Below are positions 59,010 to 64,000 of a stretch of 64,000 bases of DNA, one piece after another. Source of the stretch: Eleusine coracana subsp. coracana (lineage: Eukaryota; Streptophyta; Magnoliopsida; Poales; Poaceae); assembly GCA_032690845.1 (NCBI GenBank), contig CM064432.1:58774071-58838070 (forward strand), read 5' to 3'. Made by a program: the position numbers and the translations under genes. The first letter of the stretch is position 1. Each line of letters starts with the position of its first letter. The notes below the pieces were generated by a model. That model was not told where the DNA came from. It did not search any database and saw nothing but the letters and a program-made list of their open reading frames with translations.

Positions 59010-61258
59010 CTGTCAACGAAAACAGAATTTCATGTTGATGATGATGGATTGGTAACGGACATCAAATCAATAATAAAGGAGAAAAAGATCAGGAAGAATC
59101 TAAACCCCATGGAAACCAACTTGTCCCAAAATGATTCCAGAACTCTACGAAGAAAATTCAAGAAGCTTGTAGCAGTATCTGCTATTTACCTGGACCTGAA
59201 GGAAAACATGTTCTCCAGTTGGAACTTGGAAGCCTTGCAGGCTTCAGCCAGGCTTCGAATCAACCAACCATACCACTTAGTTGCTCCAATGAAACTTCCC
59301 AACTTTTATGTCAGATGATCAGGTGCCGCACCGAAAAGTTGGTAATTAGTATGCGCGTACCGGAAACTGGTTAGAAACGGGAGCGAGGAAGGAAGTTTCT
59401 CTTTTGTAGACCCAGTAAATCTGGCACAGAGGCAGAGGTACGCCGTACGCCGTGTTTTTGAGTCGTGAAAGAAACAGGGGAAGATGAAGCGAAGCCTTAT
59501 TGGTGAAGGATTGGGATTGAAACGGTAGCCTTGAAGAGGCAAGCATGGAGACGGTCAGGGTTGTTTTCTTTGATTTTCCTTTTTACGGTCAGGGTTGTTT
59601 TCTTTGATTTTCCTTTTTGTGTGTATATATAGCATACCGATTTTAATTTTGAGAGCATTCCAGTTGAGTTATGCTTCTCTGTCCAGGACAGGTTCAAATA
59701 ACCGATTTAACTGGCTGGCTCGATTCAGTGGAAAACCGACCGGTTAACCGTATAGTTATAGTATCAAGTCCGGTTTTCTTCGGCTAACTAGTTGGTTAGC
59801 GCAACCGGCCGGGACCTGTTATCCGGTTAACCGGGATAACCGGCCGGTTTTATTCGGTTATTCCAACCCTGTTCCAAGCTTTCGTCATCAGCCGGCCCAG
59901 AAATGCCGAAGAGACCACTACCACTGGTTGACTATCCTTCCGCGTTTCAGGCCGTCAGGTTGGATCCTTTGAAGTTTGATGGCACCCGTAGCACGATTCA
60001 ATTGTTTTATACGTGATTCGAAAGTTCACACCGATCAGGAACCCATTGTTTTTGGAATTTCTTAGCTTGCGTGCACGTATTGCCCGTCCCAATATTAAAC
60101 TGGCATCCTGAAAAAAGGGTATGTTGTGATGGTGTGGGGTGCATATTTGATATTTCATAAATTAGGTGTTATTCGCCGTTTAAGACCATGCTAAAGTGAT
60201 GATGTAGTTAACCTTTAGCAAAATTGTGGAGACCGGAGATTAAAATTTTCTGTTCCAAATCACTCATATAAAAGCTGTTCAGGTTTGCCGGTGCAATCAG
60301 CTCCTCAGCGGTGATGTCCGTCTTTTTGCGGGGTTTGCCACATCATCTCCTTTCTTGCCGCTACTTGTGCGTGGTGACTGGTGAGTCACTAGAGAAGTCG
60401 TTTACTGATTAGCTGTTTGAACGTGGAAATATTTCAGCTTATCTGCTCTTAGGCTAGTACGAGAACGCGACTCAACAGAGGTGGTTCGTATGGTTGTTGA
60501 CTGGTACCAGTAGTTTTCCTTCTTTTCTCTGTATGAAGTACTGTAACTCCGAGGAGGGGAAAACTGTCAGTCTGCCACACATAAAAACTCTCGGTCATCA
60601 GGCAAAAGAGGAACAAGCGTGGCTGGTTGTCGCTGCTGCTGACAACCAGAACATACAGATGAGCGCAGGAAATAGAATGACCAACTTAGCATCATATAAC
60701 ACAATGATGAGGATCCGGCAGTGGAGGTGGAGAGCAACCACGCCAACTGACCATGTTCCCAGCAAATATCACTGGCTGGAAAGCAAACAGATCAACAGAA
60801 AAGCCGTGGCATAATGACAGACTGGAATAATAATTCGCGGGTATGCTATAAGCCTCCATGATTACAATCAATGAGCACCAGCTGACTACCTGTTCCAATA
60901 TCAAATGCGAATTATTGTAGGAACTACACATAGCTAACTCAAAACAAGAAAGCTTAGCTATAAGCCCATAACAATGCACTTGCTTAATATACTGAACATG
61001 CATCATCATTCAGTCATAGTACATCATAAGAGTTGGCAATCCTTGCACTAGTTAAAAGGCTCAAGTTATTCTCCCACACACTAACAGGGTTCTGCTTTAA
61101 AGGTAAAACAATACATGGGCTTGACAATAGCAATATAGCGAAACAAAGGGTAAGCAGACCCAATGATAAAAGGACGTTCGAAAATGGTCCTTGTTGTACA
61201 AGCATCACAACTACCCCAGGGGTTAAGTGACAGTGATGGCAATCACTAGGATCCTTGG
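59010..61258. other. Gap between the coiled-coil gene and the 14-3-3 gene
   Basis: Contains a possible leader or upstream exon of the coiled-coil gene around 59360-59546, a 34-base tandem duplication at 59551-59618, an aaccggttaaccgg-rich stretch at 59700-59870, and the 3' UTR side of the 14-3-3 gene near 61000-61258. No other gene is supported. Confidence 0.5.
59551..59618. repeat. Perfect 34-base tandem duplication
   Basis: The unit starting acggtcagggttgttttctt at 59551 is repeated without change at 59585. It lies upstream of the coiled-coil gene. Confidence 0.95.
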
Positions 61259-63058
61259 CTACTGCTCGTCCTCGGGCTTGCTCGCATCCCTCATTTCATC
61301 GCCACCATCATCCTGGTACACAACACAGTTAGCATTGTCGAAAAATAAAATATCTAGTGAACTGCATTGTTGGTAGTCGATACACACATCCACCTGCATG
61401 TCTGAAGTCCATAGGGTGAGGTTGTCACGAAGAAGCTGCATGATCAAAGTGCTATCCTTGTAGGACTCTTCCCCAAGGGTATCCAGCTCCGAGATGGCTT
61501 CATCAAATGCCTGAACAAAACAAAGGACAACGGTCACGGCCAAAATAACAGCACGTACTGGTTAATTTCCACAAATTACATGCACAAAGCATTACAAGAT
61601 CAAAATCAACAAAGACTTTTGCAAGTGTATGAATTCAGTGTCATAAACATACGAAAGTAGTCAATCTAGGCTTTATTACAGGTTGGAACTAGAATGAATC
61701 ATGTGTAACTGACCCAAATACAGCTACATATCTGTTAGCAGTATGGAGGACAGAGTAAGCAAGTTGTAGTGGAACCGCAAAGGCAACATGGCAGCCTCAA
61801 GAGTAAGCAAGTTGTAGCATCTATTAAGCAGCACATGCAATTGCTGCTTGCCAGTAGCATAGCATGTGGTGCTGAACACTCTGCAAAAATAATAGTACCA
61901 CATCTTGGAAGTATCCGGCACTATTAGCCAGCACCCGGCAATAGGTCACAATTGGTTGCACAGGGTAGAGGCCAGGGAACAAGTGGCCGAAATATCTGAT
62001 TGAGCTGAGCTGTGAACACCGACTGAAGAATATTTACGCTATCTAGACAGCTGCAGACGTAGGCGAGGTTTTGAATATCTACTGGTGCAAGCAGAGCAGC
62101 TAATCTACCGTCACAAAAAAAAAAAGTTGAAGATATGCATTATGTATTCACGAAAAGGGGGCTGAATCAGCCCACATCATCATCAAACTTGTCCTGCAAT
62201 TCGTGTGTTTGCTCACCTAGTCACCCGCACCTACCACTCATCTTCCACCAAACTACAGATCTAAACAACCTTCATGAACTAGTACTAGGAGCGAAGGACA
62301 GTAGGTGAGCTAGCAGCTGAGTCACCTGCTTGGCGAGCGAGCACGCGCGGTCGGGCGAGTTGAGGATCTCGTAGTAGAAGACGGAGAAGTTGAGCGCGAG
62401 GCCCAGCCTGATGGGGTGCGTCGGCGGGAGGTCCTTCATGGCTATGTCCTGCATAAAGGAAGAAGAAGTCACGCAAGATCCAATCAGTACGAGTCAACTC
62501 GTTTTGCTGAAGAAGCGAGAGAGAGAGAAAAAAAACAGAGACGAGTTGGTGGTGGAGAAGGGCGACCTGCGCGGCCTGGTAGGCGCCGAGGGTAGCGTCG
62601 GCGGCGTCCTTGCGCTCGGCGCCGGTCTTGAACTCGGCGAGGTACCGGTGGTAGTCGCCCTTCATCTTGAGGTAGAAGACCTTGGCGTCGACGGCGGCGG
62701 CGGCGGGGACGAGGCGCTCGTCGAGGAGGCGCAGGATCCCGGCGCAGATGTTGGAGAGCTCGCCCTCGACGCGGGCGCGGTAGCCGCGTGCGGCCGCGGC
62801 GTGTCCCGCGGCGCCGCGCCCTTCCTCCTTCTGCTCGATGGAGGAGACGATGCGCCACGACGCGCGGCGCGCGCCGATGACGTTCTTGTAGGCGACGGAG
62901 AGCAGGTTCCGCTCCTCGACGGTGAGCTCCCCGGTGCCCGCGGCGGCCACCACCTTCTCCATGAACTCCACCATCTCCTCGTACCGCTCCGCCTGCTCCG
63001 CCAGCTTCGCCATGTACACCATCTCCTCCCGCGTCCCTCCGGGTGCTGCGGCGGCCAT
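61259..63058 (-). CDS. GF14: 14-3-3 protein (GF14)
   Basis: Exons 63058-62567, 62448-62326, 61510-61394 and 61312-61259 join in phase to 261 residues. Nearly every signature is present: the N-terminal dimerisation helix (YMAKLAEQAERYEEMVEFM), RNLLSVAYKNVIGARRASWR, the phosphopeptide-binding Lys/Arg/Arg/Tyr set, NFSVFYYEILNSPDRAC (helix 7) and YKDSTLIMQLLRDNLTLW (helix 9). The tail is short, acidic and variable. 14-3-3 dimers bind phosphoserine/threonine sites on client proteins (plasma-membrane H+-ATPase, kinases, transcription factors, nitrate reductase). The central loop (about residues 75-100) is unusually Ala/Gly-rich, as in some grass paralogues. The start is the first ATG in frame with the family. 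The rice orthologue is not resolved. Confidence 0.95.
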
Positions 63059-64000
63059 CTCTTCTCTCTCCCGCGCCGGCAACGAGCGAAGCTTCCCCTC
63101 TCTCTCGCTCAGCAGTAAGGCGCTGCGGGCGTTTGGTTGGTGGGTGCGTGTGGCTGTTGCGGTTTCGGGGTGGAGTCTGTGGGTGGGTGGGGTGGGGAAG
63201 GAGAGGAAGGAAGGAAGTGGGGAGGAGCGGCTGCGGTTTTAAAACGAGACGGGGGTGGGTGACTTTTGGGCCGTCCTTGTATTTCCGCAGCTCCTCTCGC
63301 CTCCTCGCTTTTCCTTTTTCTGCGGGGGCGAGCGAGCGTTGGAGATAAGAACGAACGAGAGAGGAGATCTGTTTCGGTTCAAAACACAAGGTGCAGTGGA
63401 CGGGATGGATCTTTTGCTCGGCGCGTTCACACGACGCGTCAGCTGCTGATTTGTGATTTGTCCCGTCCCGTGGGTTCCCCATGTGGGACGCATGTGTGAC
63501 GATCCTGGGCCGGGCCGAAGCTGTCTTCATCAACTGGATCGAAATGCTTGTACCCAACCCCAGTGGGCCGCCTGTTGAGGCTGTCTAAGGAGTTCCTGGT
63601 AGTATAGTGGCATAAGCCCACACCAGGTTTACAAACCGGCAGTGGACCGGTTTTGGAACGGGATATTGTCGTGAATGGTGCCGTAAATAGAATGGAGAAT
63701 TCCTGAGACCGTGAATTTTTTTTTTGCAACACTGCATTTTTTAACAGCAGATTACAAATACAAGTTATTCTTTTGTACCTTTACCCTTTCACGTTTTTTG
63801 TCACATATAAAAAGGCAAAAAAAAAAGGATACAAAAAGAAAAGAATTCCAAAGATCCCATGGCTGTCACGTAAGACTGTAGCACGTCGCAGCAATGCCAA
63901 ACATACTGTCGCATGAATGAACGACCCAAAGCAAGCATGCAATGCAAGAGAACACAGAGACGAATCACGACACGACGGTCTTGACCTTGTAGTTCCTGGC
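63059..64000. other. Promoter side of the 14-3-3 gene and right edge
   Basis: The GC-rich stretch to about 63240 is the leader and proximal promoter of the 14-3-3 gene. Beyond about 63500 only short ORFs are seen and the sequence runs off the window edge. Confidence 0.5.

Noticed and set aside
63580..63660. tRNA-like box A (tagtatagtgg) near the right edge
   Set aside because: No matching box B (ggttcga-type) at the proper distance and no cloverleaf can be drawn.
1..64000. CRISPR arrays, phage, operons or biosynthetic clusters
   Set aside because: This is eukaryotic plant DNA with spliced genes. No regularly spaced repeats and no co-functional gene cluster were seen.

Overview
The window looks like nuclear DNA from a grass, most likely an Andropogoneae or other PACMAD species such as sorghum, maize or a relative. 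That is an inference from four things: multi-exon plant genes with GT-AG introns, very GC-rich first exons beside AT-rich introns, grass-type transposons (Stowaway and Tourist MITEs, Mutator-like elements, short-LTR Copia, L1 and RTE LINEs), and plant-only families. I found no tRNA, rRNA, CRISPR or prokaryotic features. All exon models were read by hand from splice sites and reading phase. The joined coding lengths are multiples of three in every multi-exon model except the plastid dicarboxylate transporter, whose 3' end looks damaged, and the coiled-coil gene at 57.7-59.0 kb, whose 5' end is open.

Layout. 1.9-3.0 kb: a secreted uclacyanin-type blue copper protein (+). 4.09-5.22 kb: a Mutator-like element with a 9-bp target duplication. 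6.7-7.1 kb: a classical arabinogalactan protein (-). 8.67-9.73 kb: a long-TIR element with a Stowaway MITE nested inside. 10.5-23.2 kb: an 18-exon LETM1-like gene (-) whose introns hold a complete but deleted Copia element, a 5'-truncated LINE and an RTE LINE tail. 24.1-27.5 kb: RIBA, bifunctional riboflavin biosynthesis (-). 28.4-32.0 kb: a plastidic 2-oxoglutarate/malate translocator (+), head to head with RIBA. 33.5-40.7 kb: a three-RRM RNA-binding protein (-) with an RTE LINE in one intron. 45.2-46.2 kb: an HD-Zip I transcription factor (+) with two upstream ORFs. 50.6-52.8 kb: a U-box/ARM E3 ligase (+). 53.2-56.1 kb: a PLS-class PPR protein (+). 57.7-59.0 kb: a coiled-coil, WEB-like protein (-). 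61.3-63.1 kb: a 14-3-3 protein (-).

The genes do not form a functional cluster. This is ordinary gene-dense grass euchromatin with housekeeping, plastid and signalling functions side by side. The most notable points are the lost last splice acceptor of the dicarboxylate transporter, the uORFs of the HD-Zip gene, six long poly-G tracts all on the same strand, and a well-delimited set of transposon insertions with readable target-site duplications. I did not find convincing evidence of a new biological system.
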